64,000 nucleotides of DNA from UTCFX2 sp963827155 (GTDB lineage: Bacteria > Chloroflexota > Anaerolineae > Anaerolineales > UBA4823): the NCBI GenBank assembly GCA_963827155.1, contig CAWGZV010000002.1, positions 2,728,001 to 2,792,000 of the forward strand. The letters are read 5' to 3'. The notes under the pieces were generated by a model. The model had not been told where the DNA came from, made no database searches, and was given only the letters and a program-made list of their open reading frames with translations. Both the position numbers and the translations under genes were made by a program. This document shows, piece by piece, positions 17,535 through 27,915 of this stretch. The stretch's first letter is position 1; every line of letters starts with the position of its first letter.

Positions 17535-19532
17535 ATTGGCCTTATTTGCACCGAAAGATCTATGCGCTTCGCAGGGTCGCCGGAATGGCGACCGATAGGA
17601 AAACTGGCAAACTCACCAATTTCTTGATCTGCTGCGTTCTGATCTTTGCCAGCAGCAACGCTGCACCCTGGACCAACGGGCATGTCCGAGCTACGAAATT
17701 TAACCCAAGCTTGAAAATTGATCCATGGGTCACGGCATCTGCTGAGAACGGTGATACTGATTTCCTGGTCTTCCTGGCTGAGCAGGCTGACCTGAGCCAG
17801 GCCGGGAAACTTGAAACCAAGCTCGAGAAAGGGGAATATGTATTCAAACAGCTGACCGAGACAGCCCGGCGTACCCAACGACCACTATTTAACAAGCTTG
17901 AAGAGCTATGCTGCCTCAGATCATGAAGTTGAATTCCGTTCATTTTGGGTAGTCAACGCGATCTGGGTGCATGGCGGCGCCGATCTCATCCAGCAGCTTG
18001 CTGATCTCCCAGATGTGGGTTACATTTATGCTAACCCCAGCGTTAAACTGGAAATTTCTGAGCAAGGCTCTCACCTTTCGACACCGCAACAATCGGATAC
18101 GGTGGAATGGAACATCCAGAAGGTGCGCGCCCCAATGGTCTGGGATGCCGGGTACACCGGGCAGGGCGTGGTGGTCGCCGGTCAGGACACCGGATATGAC
18201 TGGGACCATCCGGCGCTCAAAGGGAAGTATCGGGGCTGGGACGGAGCCACGGTTGAACACAACTATAACTGGCACGACGCGATCCACACTGATGATCCGC
18301 ACACGGCGGTAGGAAACCCTTGCGGATTTAACTCCCCCGTTCCCTGTGATGACAATTCACACGGCACGCATACAATGGGGACAATGGTTGGGGACGACGG
18401 CACGGGCAACCAGGTTGGAATGGCGCCTGGTGCTCGCTGGGTTGGGTGCCGCAACATGGAGCAGGGTTGGGGAACTCCGGCGACCTATATCGAATGCTTC
18501 GAGTGGTTCATCGCACCGACTGACCTGAATGGGAACAACCCAAAACCAAGCCTCGCCCCTGATGTGATCAACAATTCATGGCGATGTCCAACCAGTGAAG
18601 GGTGCACGGATCCAAATATTTTGAAGGCTGCGGTAGAAAATGTGCGCGCAGCCGGGATCCTGACCGTGCAATCTGCCGGTAACAGCGGATCAGCGTGCGG
18701 TTCAATTAACTCACCGGCGGGTATTTACGACGCATCGTTTACTATCGGCAACACCGACAGCAACGATATTATCGCGACAAACAGCAGCCGGGGACCGGTG
18801 ACAGTCGACGGCAGCAACCGGATGAAACCAGACGTCAGCGCTCCTGGGACCAACATCAGGTCAAGCGTCCCAAATGCATCCTTTCCGAACTCTTACAGCT
18901 ATATGTCTGGAACCAGCATGGCGGCGCCACATGCCGCCGGACTGACGGCTTTGCTGCTCTCGGTCCGTCCTGATTTGCGAGGTGATCCAGACGCGCTTGA
19001 AGCGCTGATCCGTTTCAGCGCAGTCCCACGGACAACCAACCAGGAGTGCGGCGGCGTCCCGGGGAGTAAGGTACCGAACAACACTTACGGCTGGGGGCGG
19101 ATCGACGCCTGGAACCTATACAATATGGTCACCTTGCAGATTTCAAAGTCCGCGGCGCCCTCTGCTTACAATCCAAAGGATCAAATAACCTTCACCCTTA
19201 CCGTCACAAACACAAACGTGATTTCGCCCACTTTCAATGTGGTGATTACGGACGTGATCCCGGCGGGCACACAGTTCATCACTGCCACTCTGCCGCACAC
19301 CCGGACCGGGGAGGCGGTCGTCTGGGGGGTGCCGACGCTGGACGCTAATCAGAGCACAGCAGTAAAGCTGGTCGTCGAGGTCAACGATCCTGCCCCAGCC
19401 TCGATTGTAAATATGGACTATTCTGCAATCAGCGACGACAAAGCGAACACATCAGGCAACCCGCTCCACCTGTACCGGATCATTAATTATTATTTTCCTT
19501 TGATTATCGAGCTATCAGATCCAGTGAACTGA
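17531..19532 (+). CDS. Secreted subtilisin-like serine protease (S8) with C-terminal DUF11-like domain; one frameshift
   Basis: The frame changes once near 17895, between FN and LKSYAASDHEVEFRSF. Joined, the protein is about 667 residues. An N-terminal hydrophobic segment (LICCVLIFASSNAAP) is a probable signal sequence. An inhibitor I9-like propeptide follows to about residue 190. The S8 domain has all catalytic residues: Asp in VVVAGQDTGYDWDH, His in DDNSHGTHTMG, Ser in YMSGTSMAAPHAAG, plus the oxyanion Asn in QSAGNSG. A DUF11-like beta-sandwich (ITFTLTVTNTN) is C-terminal, and the end is INYYFPLIIE plus a few residues. An extracellular protein-degrading role is likely. It overlaps the murJ stop by 4 nt. 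Confidence 0.85.
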
Positions 19533-19590
19533 AACCAACCAAAAGATCTTAGCCAGGGGTGAACCAGAAGATCCCAGGTTGCCTGTCTGC

Positions 19591-21810
19591 CTAATCTTTT
19601 TGGTGGAGAAGGCGTGAAGAGTTGGCGAGGATGCCCAGATCGGGGATGGATTGGGCAGCAGCAGCAAGAACTGGTGGGAGATAACCCAGAGCAGCCAATG
19701 TCAACCCAACCAAATTGTAAACCGCAGTAAATCCAATATTCATTTTGACAACCCCCATCGTCCGGCGAGCGATGCGGATGACTGCAGGCACCAGGTACCA
19801 ATCTTCGCGCATCAAAACGATATGCGCCGCTTCAACAGCAAGGTCGCTTCCGGATCCTGCTGTGCTCCTCAACGCGATCCCGACATCCGCCTGGGCAAGG
19901 GCGGGAGCGTCATTCACCCCATCGCCGATCATCGCTACCACAAAGCCTTGTTCCTGATATTCACGCACAAACCTGATCTTGTCCTCTGGCAGGAGGTCGG
20001 CGTGGAGGCGAATATCCAGGTCGCCGCCAAGCGCATGGAGGAGAACCTGGGCAGTCTGCTGGTTATCGCCGGTGAGGATTTCTATCCTTTCTATACCGAG
20101 CAGGCGCACCTGGCGCAAAGCATCAGGCACTTCAGGACGCAGAGTATCTGCAGCGCTAAAATACCCGACCAGTTCATCGTCCAGAGCAACATAGAGGAGC
20201 GAATGTCCGGTCTTGCCAGCTTCCTGCTTCATCCCGACCATCAAGCTCGGATCTGTGACGGTACTATTGACCAGTTTTTCATTCCCGACCATCACGGAGC
20301 GACCATCCACCACGGCGCGCACCCCGAATCCGGGATGCGATTCGAAAGCCTTTGGCTCCGCCAAATCCAACCCTGCCGTGTGGGCTGCTTCGCGGAGCGC
20401 TGCTGCCAGGGGATGCTCAGAATAACGCTCCGCTGAGGCCGCAAGGCGCAAGACCTCCAAAGCTGCCGTACTTCTGAGACCTTCCTGATTTTCACTCGAT
20501 GCAGTTCGCGTGTCCGTGGCTGGAAAAGCAAAATTTAATCCAGGTATAAAGGAAGAGCCGCCAGATGCCGAACGGAAGCTCTTGACTTCCGGCTTGCCTA
20601 AAGTCAGCGTGCCGGTCTTATCAATCAGAAGGACGTCTGCCTTTGCGAGGGTTTCCAGGTATTTGCCGCCTTTGACCATCAAGCCGCGCTGCGCCCCGGC
20701 GCCAATCGATGCCAGCATAGCGATCGGCGTCGCCAAGGCAAATGAGCACGAGCAGGCTACCACCAAAACAGCAGCGGTGGCGAGCGGATCTCGTCGGACC
20801 AGGTAAGTCAGAAAGGCGATGGCAGCAACTACCGGAAGATAATAAGCGCTGAATTTATCCGCGATGCGCTGTACGTTGGCGCGGTGCGCTTCGGCTTCTT
20901 CCACCAGCTTGATCATCCGACCAAAGGTCGTCTGCGCACCAACTCCTTCCACCTGCAGTCGAAAACTGCCCTGAATGAGCAGGGTCGAAGCATACACATG
21001 CCGTCCTGGCCCAGCGTCCACCGGGAGCGACTCGCCGGTGATCGAAGCTTGATTGACCACCCCCTGACCGGAGAGGACGAAACCATCCACCGGGATCTTC
21101 TCGCCAGGACGCACAATCACGATCTGACCGGGTGAGACCTGGTCGATTGGGACTTCAAGCTCGCCATCTTCCCGCTCCAAACGGGCATTCCGAGGCGCAA
21201 GACTGGCGAGGTCTCTTACCGCCTGGCGGGCACGTTCTGTGGTGAAATGCTCAACATAATCACCAATCCGCATAAAGAAGACGACCATAACAGCAGTTCC
21301 CCACTCTCCGACCAGCAGGGCTGCGATTACCCCTACTGTCATCAAGGTATGGGAGATCACCTGGCCTCGGAAGGCCGCCTTGATCACATTTAGAAAAACC
21401 GGGTAACCTGCGATCAGGACGATAACCACGCCGATGGGCATAGGGATGCGGCTTGTGATCTCTTCAAATAATCCAAGCCATTCCCCTACGACCACCACAA
21501 AGAGGACGAGTCCAAAAACCACCCCCAATAATCTCAGGATTGAACGGGTAAAGGGATCTGCTTCGGGCTGAGGCAACTCGGTCTCTAAATCAGGTACCTG
21601 GTAACCGGCTTGCTTCACCGCCTTCCGGATATCTGTCAGGTTGACAACTTCCGGATCAAGGCGAATGAAGGCCTTCTCCGAGGTTAAAAATACCTCAACA
21701 TTTTGCACACCTGGGAGCGCAGAAATCGCCTTCTGGACATGCTGGGTACATTCTGCACAGTCCATACCAGCCACTGGTACTTCGATAGTTTCTAAATGGA
21801 GCGACGACAT
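19591..21810 (-). CDS. P1B-type heavy-metal-transporting ATPase with atypical SCS membrane motif
   Basis: A full-length (~739 residue) metal P-type ATPase. An N-terminal HMA domain carries GMDCAECTQHV, as in Zn/Cd/Pb exporters. The actuator motif is SITGESLP, the phosphorylation site DKTGTLTLG, and the hinge motif GDGVNDAPALAQADVGIAL. The metal-selecting membrane motif, usually CPC, is here ACSCSFALATP, with Ser in the Pro position. The substrate is therefore uncertain. Export of a transition metal across the cytoplasmic membrane is the safe statement. The start MSSLHLETIEV is chosen because CTAGGTGAA precedes it. It is convergent with the protease gene. Confidence 0.88.
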   Translation of the reverse strand: MSSLHLETIEVPVAGMDCAECTQHVQKAISALPGVQNVEVFLTSEKAFIRLDPEVVNLTDIRKAVKQAGYQVPDLETELPQPEADPFTRSILRLLGVVFGLVLFVVVVGEWLGLFEEITSRIPMPIGVVIVLIAGYPVFLNVIKAAFRGQVISHTLMTVGVIAALLVGEWGTAVMVVFFMRIGDYVEHFTTERARQAVRDLASLAPRNARLEREDGELEVPIDQVSPGQIVIVRPGEKIPVDGFVLSGQGVVNQASITGESLPVDAGPGRHVYASTLLIQGSFRLQVEGVGAQTTFGRMIKLVEEAEAHRANVQRIADKFSAYYLPVVAAIAFLTYLVRRDPLATAAVLVVACSCSFALATPIAMLASIGAGAQRGLMVKGGKYLETLAKADVLLIDKTGTLTLGKPEVKSFRSASGGSSFIPGLNFAFPATDTRTASSENQEGLRSTAALEVLRLAASAERYSEHPLAAALREAAHTAGLDLAEPKAFESHPGFGVRAVVDGRSVMVGNEKLVNSTVTDPSLMVGMKQEAGKTGHSLLYVALDDELVGYFSAADTLRPEVPDALRQVRLLGIERIEILTGDNQQTAQVLLHALGGDLDIRLHADLLPEDKIRFVREYQEQGFVVAMIGDGVNDAPALAQADVGIALRSTAGSGSDLAVEAAHIVLMREDWYLVPAVIRIARRTMGVVKMNIGFTAVYNLVGLTLAALGYLPPVLAAAAQSIPDLGILANSSRLLHQKD

Positions 21811-21951
21811 TTCACCTAGATCCCAAATTATGAACAACAAAGAACCATTAAGTTAAATTGATGAGATATTATATCCAATTCATAACCTTTTACATATATT
21901 CAGAATTCAGCGGGATATCAAGCAGGATTCTGTAAACATCGCGAGATATTT

Positions 21952-21991
21952 TCTAAAAAAGAAGAAGGGTCCTCATAATCTCGGACCCTTC
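21952..21991 (-). terminator. Intrinsic terminator of the nucleoside/sugar ABC operon
   Basis: On the minus strand GAAGGGTCC and GGACCCTTC pair over 9 bp with a 10-nt loop, followed by TTCTTTTTT. It sits 27 nt after the stop of the last permease gene. Confidence 0.9.
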
Positions 21992-22017
21992 CGGAGGAAC
22001 AAGCAGAATAATCTCTC

Positions 22018-23293
22018 TCAGCCTTCTTTTTCGTACGGTATGCCATCCGCTGCCGGGATATGCGTTCGTCCAACCACGCCCGCAAGCACGATCATGGTGA
22101 CTATATACGGCGCCATCAAGAGGAATTGGGAAGGGATTGGGATTCTGAGGATTGCCAGCTTGGAAGCAAGCGAATCGGTGAAGCCGAAGAGCAAGCCAGC
22201 CCCAAACGCGCCGAATGGATTGTAGTTGCCGAAGATCATCGCTGCCAAGGATATAAAGCCGCGCCCAGCGGTCATCACTTCGTCAAAGCGACCAACCGAA
22301 CCCAGGGTAAAGTAACCTCCGGCAAACCCCGCAACCATTGACCCAAGGATCACCGAGAAATAGCGAGTGCGGAACACATTGATCCCAAGGGTATCAGCGG
22401 CGCGTGGGTGCTCGCCAACCGAGCGCAGACGCAATCCCCAGCGGGTAAAAAACAGGCCGAAGTGGATCAATATCATGAACAAAAACATCGCATAAACGAA
22501 CATATTGTTATCGAACAGAATCGGACCGATAAAGGGAATATTCGACAGCACCGGGATCTCAATTGGTGGGAAAATACCCGGATTGTTCAAATTCTGGTTG
22601 CTCTGCATAAATTTCGCCGAAATGTAAGAAGTAATCCCAGTGGCAAAAATATTAATCGCAGTACCCGAGATTATTTGATTGGTCTTATACGTGACGGATA
22701 GGACCGCATGAACCAGACCCAACAAAGCGCTGGAAAAAACTGCTGCAAACAACCCGATCCACAAATTGCCAGAAATACTGCCAACCAGGGCGCCAGTCAT
22801 CGCCCCCATCAGCATCATCCCTTCGATCGCGATATTGACAACCCCACCGCGCTCGCAGAGAATGCCGGCTAATGCTCCGAGGGTCAACGGGACTGCTTTT
22901 TGAAGAGTGGTGTTAACCAGTCCGGCGAGGTTGAGCGATTTCCCGGCCGCAGCCCAGGTCAGAAACGCAAAGACAAAGAGGGCTGAAACGATCCCAAGCA
23001 CCAGATTGGTGCGCTTCTTAAAACCCTGTGGGAGCGCAAGCTGGAAGATTCCGAGCACGAGACAGGTGACGCCCAAAATGTTCAGGGTGAGTTTGGTCGG
23101 CAGGACAAGATCATCGATGGTTGCCTTAGAGCCGCCCACAGTCATCCCAAATTTTGTGGTCGTGTCAGGATCCATCTCCAGGGCGAAGAACCACAAAATG
23201 GTTATTCCCGCTGGCGAGAAAGAGGATGCCCATCACCATTTTTCGAGTTGGAGAGACGATTTCTACTTCACGTTTCAGGACTGTGGTGGTCAT
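22018..23293 (-). CDS. ABC transporter permease, nucleoside/simple sugar type (one frameshift)
   Basis: A membrane protein of about 424 residues from MTTTVLKREVEIVSP, preceded by a strong GGGGAGGTGATTGAG. The frame shifts once at a GGG run near 23212. On either side LFLAS and ITILWFFALEM join smoothly. The BPD_transp_2 core follows (LGALAGILCERGGVVNIAIEGMML split over helices, GHFT-like segments, FGANPFG-type loop). It is the last gene of a BMP-type importer for nucleosides or simple sugars and pairs with the adjacent permease as a heterodimer. Its ATG is 1 nt after the upstream permease stop, indicating coupling. Confidence 0.82.
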
Positions 23294-23294
23294 C

Positions 23295-24606
23295 TCAATC
23301 ACCTCCCCAAGTGCCAGCGAAGCCGCCTTGATCTGCCTCGGTTGGAATCTTTATCCGATAGATCGTACGGATGATCGCCGGTGCAGCGATGAAGACCAGG
23401 ATAAAGGCTTGCAGTACAGAAATGATATCGATGGGTATATCGGCTTTGAGCTGCATAGCCGTTGCTCCATTTCGGAGGGCGCCGAACAGTAATGCGGATA
23501 ACACGACCCCCAATGGATGGCTTTTCCCGAGCAAGGCAATCGCGATGCTGTCAAAACCGTACCCCGAAGAGAACGCCATCGCCAGATTGTAGTTCACGCC
23601 GAGGACTTCATTTGCGCCTGCCATACCCGCCAGCCCGCCGGACAGCGACATGGCGAGCATGATCATGAACGGCACACTCATCCCGGCATATTTTGCGGCA
23701 CGCGGGTTAGAGCCGACCGCCCGCAGATCAAAACCCCATTTCGTCTTGAACAGGAACCAGTACACCAGCCAGGCGAAGAACAAGGCAATGAAGAAGCCCA
23801 GGTGGAAGCGGATCGGATCGTCGAAGAATCGATAGAGCCTGGCTGAATTGGCGATCGATGGGCTGACCGGATTGGGCGATCCCGGACGTTTCATCGGACC
23901 GGTCAGCAACCAATCGCTCAACCGGAAGGCGATGTAGTTCATCATGATGGTGTTTATGACTTCATGACCACCGGTTTTCGCTTTCAGCCAGCCAGGGATG
24001 AAGCCCCAGATCGCCCCGCCCAACGCGCCCTCCAAGGAAGGCAAACGGAACATGCAGGATCGCTGGCAGATTTGTAAATGAGTATCCAACAAACGCACCA
24101 AAGATCGCACCCATGAAGATCTGACCTTCGGCACCGATATTGAACAAACCCGCTCTGAAGCCCAATGCAACCCCCAGACCCCCAAAGATGTAGGGAGTTG
24201 AAGCAACGAGGCTTTCAAAAAATGGATAAAAAGCTTTACGAATTTGCTCCGGGATCCCCGCTCTGCAAAGCTGCGATCATCCTTGCAGGGCTGCCAAATG
24301 CGCCTGTGAAAAGGGCTTTATATGCCTCCGCGACGACATTCAATCCCGCTCTGATCCCCGTTAGCGGGGAAATTTGCCAGCCGAGGTAAAATTCCGGGCT
24401 GGTGAGCATAATGATTAACCCACCAAGGATCAAACCGGTGAAAATCGCCAGGACCGGTACTGCGAGGAGCTGGAGGATTCGCTTAAGCGTCCAGTATGTT
24501 TTGGGGCTTGGCCTGTGGCTTCCTTTAAGAACTCTTCCTGGAAGACATCAGAAGTCTTATTTTCTTTTTGTTTTGCTTTATTGTTACTATTTTCCACGCC
24601 ACTCAT
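23295..24606 (-). pseudogene. ABC transporter permease, nucleoside/simple sugar type (three or more frameshifts)
   Basis: Reading from the ATG at 24606 (AAAGGACG upstream) gives MSGVENSNNKAKQKENK. Family sequence then continues in successive frames: LAVPVLAIFTGLILGGLII, then FGGLGVALGFRAGLFNIGAE, then GGHEVINTIMMNYIAFRLSD through to the C-terminus. Shifts fall near 24480, 24245 and 24030. Both the GLFNIGAEGQ element and the EVINTIMMNYIA element are diagnostic of BPD_transp_2 permeases of BMP systems. The intact neighbours and gene order suggest a functional gene with sequence errors rather than decay. Confidence 0.72.
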
Positions 24607-24636
24607 CGATTGACGTCCTTTTGTAATGAAACAGGT

Positions 24637-26157
24637 TCAAACAGTGTCTGATTGAACGCCTGCCATCAATAGACCAACGCCTTCTTTTGTGGCTTTTTCT
24701 GCAGGCAAAATATCCACGATCTTGCCGCGATACATCACCGCAATCCGGTCTGCGAGCGCCATGACCTCATCAAGCTCTGATGAAACCAGTAGTACGGCGC
24801 AGCCTTCGTCTCTCTTCTGGACAATGCGTCTGTGAATATACTCCACCGATCCGACATCCAGCCCGCGAGTGGGTTGGGAAGCAATCAGGAGCTTGATGGG
24901 ACGAGAAAATTCACGAGCCACGATCACTTTCTGCTGATTTCCACCGGATAAATCTCCAGCCGAAACCAGCTCGCTCGGCGTGCGGATATCAAATTCCTTG
25001 ACCAGGGTCCTGGCATGCTCAAGAATTGAATTCTTGTTCAAGACAACACCTTTGGTAAAAGGCGGCTGGTAATAGGTATTTAAGATCAGGTTATCGGCAA
25101 TTGGGAATGCGAGGATCAAACCATCTCGCTGGCGGTCTTCTGGTACGTGGGCGCTCCCCAGTTCGGTAATTTTGCGCGGGGTGGCTTTGGTTATCGGCTC
25201 ACCCAGCAGGGAGACCACTCCAGACTGAGCCATTCGCAAGCCGGTAAGCGCTTCAACAAGCTCCGTCTGCCCATTCCCTTGCACCCCAGCGATGCCCAAA
25301 ATTTCGCCGGCGAGCACTTCGAAAGAAATTCCATCCACCGTGACCTGTTTGCGCTCATCCAGGACGACCAGGTCTTCAACCTTCAAAACAGGCTCACCTG
25401 CGACAGCCGGTTCTTTATCGACTGATAGATCCACAGCACGCCCAACCATCATTTCGGCGAGCTTGTTTTGATCCGCTTCTGCTGGCAGCGTCGATCCAAT
25501 CACCTTACCGCGGCGGATGACTGTGATCCGATCCGATACATCGAGAACTTCGCGTAATTTGTGGGTGATAAAGATGATCGATTTTCCGCGCTTGGTTAGC
25601 GACCTCATGATCTCAAAAAGCTCGTCCGCCTCTTGAGGGGTGAGGACCGCGGTAGGCTCGTCCAGGATCAGGATATCCGCTTCACGGTAGAGGAGCTTGA
25701 TAATCTCAACCCGCTGTTGAACTCCCACTGGCATATCTTCGATTAACGTATCAGGATCTACCGCCAACCCAAATTGTTGAGAAATCTGGCGGATTTTCTC
25801 TGCTGCATCCGCTTTATTTAAGATTCCCGCAAAACGGGTTGATTCCTGCCCCAACATAACGTTTTCGGTCACAGTAAAGACCGGAACGAGCATAAAATGC
25901 TGGTGAACCATGCCGATGCCGGAGTCAATTGCATCGCTGGGAGAATAAACTTCGATTTTCTTCCCTCGAACGATGATCTCACCTTCGTCCTGCTGGTAAA
26001 GACCATATAAGATATTCATCAAGGTGGTTTTTCCAGCGCCGTTTTCCCCCAATAACGCGTGAATTTCGCCTTCTTCCAGAGTCAGATCGATGTGATCGTT
26101 TGCCAGCACGCCCGGGAAGCGTTTTGTAATGCCCCGCAGTTCAAGAATGGCTGTCAT
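24637..26157 (-). CDS. ABC transporter ATPase, nucleoside/simple sugar type (two cassettes)
   Basis: A 506-residue tandem ATPase of the Mgl/Rbs-type layout. Cassette 1 has GENGAGKTTLMN, a Q-loop region with MVHQHFMLVPVFTVTENV, and LDEPTAVLTPQE. Cassette 2 has the degenerate P-loop VQGNGQTELVE, a normal LSGGNQQKVIVARE and ASQPTRGLD in place of DEPTRG, the usual asymmetry in this family. HQHFMLVP is typical of the nucleoside/BMP branch. It would power import by the two downstream permeases. It lies 30 nt before permease 1 and about 130 nt after the lipoprotein gene. Confidence 0.92.
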   Translation of the reverse strand: MTAILELRGITKRFPGVLANDHIDLTLEEGEIHALLGENGAGKTTLMNILYGLYQQDEGEIIVRGKKIEVYSPSDAIDSGIGMVHQHFMLVPVFTVTENVMLGQESTRFAGILNKADAAEKIRQISQQFGLAVDPDTLIEDMPVGVQQRVEIIKLLYREADILILDEPTAVLTPQEADELFEIMRSLTKRGKSIIFITHKLREVLDVSDRITVIRRGKVIGSTLPAEADQNKLAEMMVGRAVDLSVDKEPAVAGEPVLKVEDLVVLDERKQVTVDGISFEVLAGEILGIAGVQGNGQTELVEALTGLRMAQSGVVSLLGEPITKATPRKITELGSAHVPEDRQRDGLILAFPIADNLILNTYYQPPFTKGVVLNKNSILEHARTLVKEFDIRTPSELVSAGDLSGGNQQKVIVAREFSRPIKLLIASQPTRGLDVGSVEYIHRRIVQKRDEGCAVLLVSSELDEVMALADRIAVMYRGKIVDILPAEKATKEGVGLLMAGVQSDTV

Positions 26158-26290
26158 AGGGTCTTCTTCGCTCCGCTTACTGGTGAAGATTATTAATCAT
26201 CTCTCACATTTTACCATGCCCCTGTTTGCATGGCTTGAGAAAACCTAGAACCAAACAGAAAACAGGAATATTTTCCAAAATTTGAGGCGA

Positions 26291-27379
26291 TCAATTGGCT
26301 GGCTCACCGGTCTGGGGATCTACACCGGTAGATATGAAACCTGCAAGAAGCTCAGATAAGGTCTTTTCAACTAGCCGCTGCCGACCTGGACTGAGAAGCG
26401 TTGGATTCACATTTTTCAAAACGATAGGAGCGTCGACCTGCTGACCGCCTTGACCTTCAACCAACGCCGGCCAGACTTGCATGATTGCGGAGGACTGATC
26501 GGGGAGGATGCTGGCAATCCACTGCGACTCTAGACCTGGTGGAGGATTCATCCCTCCAATTAGATTAGCCCCAGTCTGCGCCAGCGTATTCGCGATAAAA
26601 TCCGCACTCGTATACGGGGCGATATAGACCGTTTCGACGGCGTTGGCAACCATTGCATCCACCGCACTGGTCAACTCGGATTCTGCTGCCGTGCTGGTGA
26701 TCTCGGCAGTGATCGGATATTGTACAAAAGGGGGAAAGGCAGGTCGGCAGAGACCACAGAAGAAGACAGTCCCATTAACGAAAGCAGATAGGGCTGTTTT
26801 TCCTTCTACTGTGTCTGCAGGCGCAATCACTCCAACCCGCCAATCCGAAGTAACGACGGCGGCGAGATATCCCGCCAAGAAACCCTGCTGGTCTGAACGA
26901 ATCCCCTGTGCATCAATCAAGCTCAAATTCGCAGAGGGCTGGAGGCCTTTAATACCGATCCCCAGGAACTGCACCTGAGGATTGGCAGCTGCCAGATTAG
27001 CTAGACCTGGATCAGGCGGAAGGACTGCCATAATTCGAATTTCAGGCTCAAGCTCAAGTTGGGAGAGCTCAGTACGAGTTTCGAATTCGAATCCCTCCTC
27101 CGATGCAAGCTCACTTAACACAGTCTGAGCTTCTGCAACTGATTGCGGATCCGCAATCTCCGGTGCGAGCAGAACTACCCGATTGGGTTCCGGGGTGGCT
27201 GCTGCTGCAGCAGCGGTTGGCGTGGGGGGCAGGAGGTCGGTGGATTCGAAAGTCACTTCGGGGGTGGGCAGGTTTTGATTTGCTGGCGCTTTACATCCGC
27301 TGGCAGCCAAGAATAAGATGGCTGTCAGGAGTATCGTTAAGATTTGGGGGCAGACTGCCCAGAATTGCTGATTTTTCAA
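26291..27379 (-). CDS. BMP-family (PnrA-like) substrate-binding lipoprotein
   Basis: A 362-residue lipoprotein with signal sequence and lipobox (FLAASGCKAP, Cys ~29), followed by a Thr/Pro/Ala linker. The body has two periplasmic-binding lobes with DQQGFLAGYLAAVV and WRVGVIAPADT, typical of BMP/PnrA proteins that bind purine nucleosides or related ligands. It is the first gene of the importer (lipoprotein, ATPase, permease, permease). The initiator appears to be TTG after GGGAGGG. It is divergent from the HAD gene with only 65 nt between them, so their promoters must overlap. Confidence 0.78.
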   Translation of the reverse strand: MKNQQFWAVCPQILTILLTAILFLAASGCKAPANQNLPTPEVTFESTDLLPPTPTAAAAAATPEPNRVVLLAPEIADPQSVAEAQTVLSELASEEGFEFETRTELSQLELEPEIRIMAVLPPDPGLANLAAANPQVQFLGIGIKGLQPSANLSLIDAQGIRSDQQGFLAGYLAAVVTSDWRVGVIAPADTVEGKTALSAFVNGTVFFCGLCRPAFPPFVQYPITAEITSTAAESELTSAVDAMVANAVETVYIAPYTSADFIANTLAQTGANLIGGMNPPPGLESQWIASILPDQSSAIMQVWPALVEGQGGQQVDAPIVLKNVNPTLLSPGRQRLVEKTLSELLAGFISTGVDPQTGEPAN

Positions 27380-27432
27380 AGAGACCCTCCCGGAAAGATT
27401 TCGCTCTCCTATTTTACTCGAAGCGATGCGGT

Positions 27433-27438
27433 TATAAT
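27433..27438 (+). promoter_or_regulatory. -10 box giving a probable leaderless HAD transcript
   Basis: TATAAT ends 6 nt before the ATG at 27445, so transcription should begin at or next to the start codon. No Shine-Dalgarno exists in that gap. Confidence 0.6.
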
Positions 27439-27444
27439 AGCCTC

Positions 27445-27915
27445 ATGATCGAACTAGACATCCCTGGAGGCGGACAGCTCAGCCTCGAACATCTGGTTTG
27501 CGATGTGAACGGGACACTGGCGCTGGACGGTCAGCTCATGGATGGGGTTGCGCGAAAGCTTGGCAGCTTACGGGATCGACTTGAAATCCATCTGCTGACG
27601 GCAGATACGCATGGTAAACAGGCATTCATAGACCAACAGCTCAATCTAACAGCCGTGCGAGTTCTCCCAGGTGATGAACAGCTTCAAAAATCAGCATATA
27701 TTCAAAAATTAGGGGCAGCTAAAGTGGTCGCGATAGGACAAGGCGCGAATGATGTCGAAATGCTCAAATCCGCCAGGCTTGGAATTTGCATCCTATCCGA
27801 GGAAGGCACTGCGTCTGAAGCCGTATTGGCATCCGACATTATCGCAAGAAATATTCTGGAGGCACTAGAGCTACTTGAAAGACCGCTCCGCCTCGTGGCA
27901 ACTTTAAGAAGATGA
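27445..27915 (+). CDS. HAD-family phosphatase of the soluble P-type-ATPase-like group
   Basis: A 156-residue protein of the COG4087 type. Motif I is LVCDVNGTLALDG, in which Asn replaces the usual Lys/Thr (DVNGT). A HLLTADTHG motif II follows, then the C-terminal VVAIGQGANDVEMLKSARLGI containing the GxGxND metal-binding acid. It matches the phosphorylation domain of P-type ATPases without membrane parts. The substrate is unknown. I use the ATG at 27445 (MIELDIPGGG) rather than an upstream in-frame ATG, because the upstream extension overlaps the divergent lipoprotein gene and -10 TATAAT sits just before this start. The stop overlaps the next gene (ATGA). Confidence 0.82.
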   Translation: MIELDIPGGGQLSLEHLVCDVNGTLALDGQLMDGVARKLGSLRDRLEIHLLTADTHGKQAFIDQQLNLTAVRVLPGDEQLQKSAYIQKLGAAKVVAIGQGANDVEMLKSARLGICILSEEGTASEAVLASDIIARNILEALELLERPLRLVATLRR

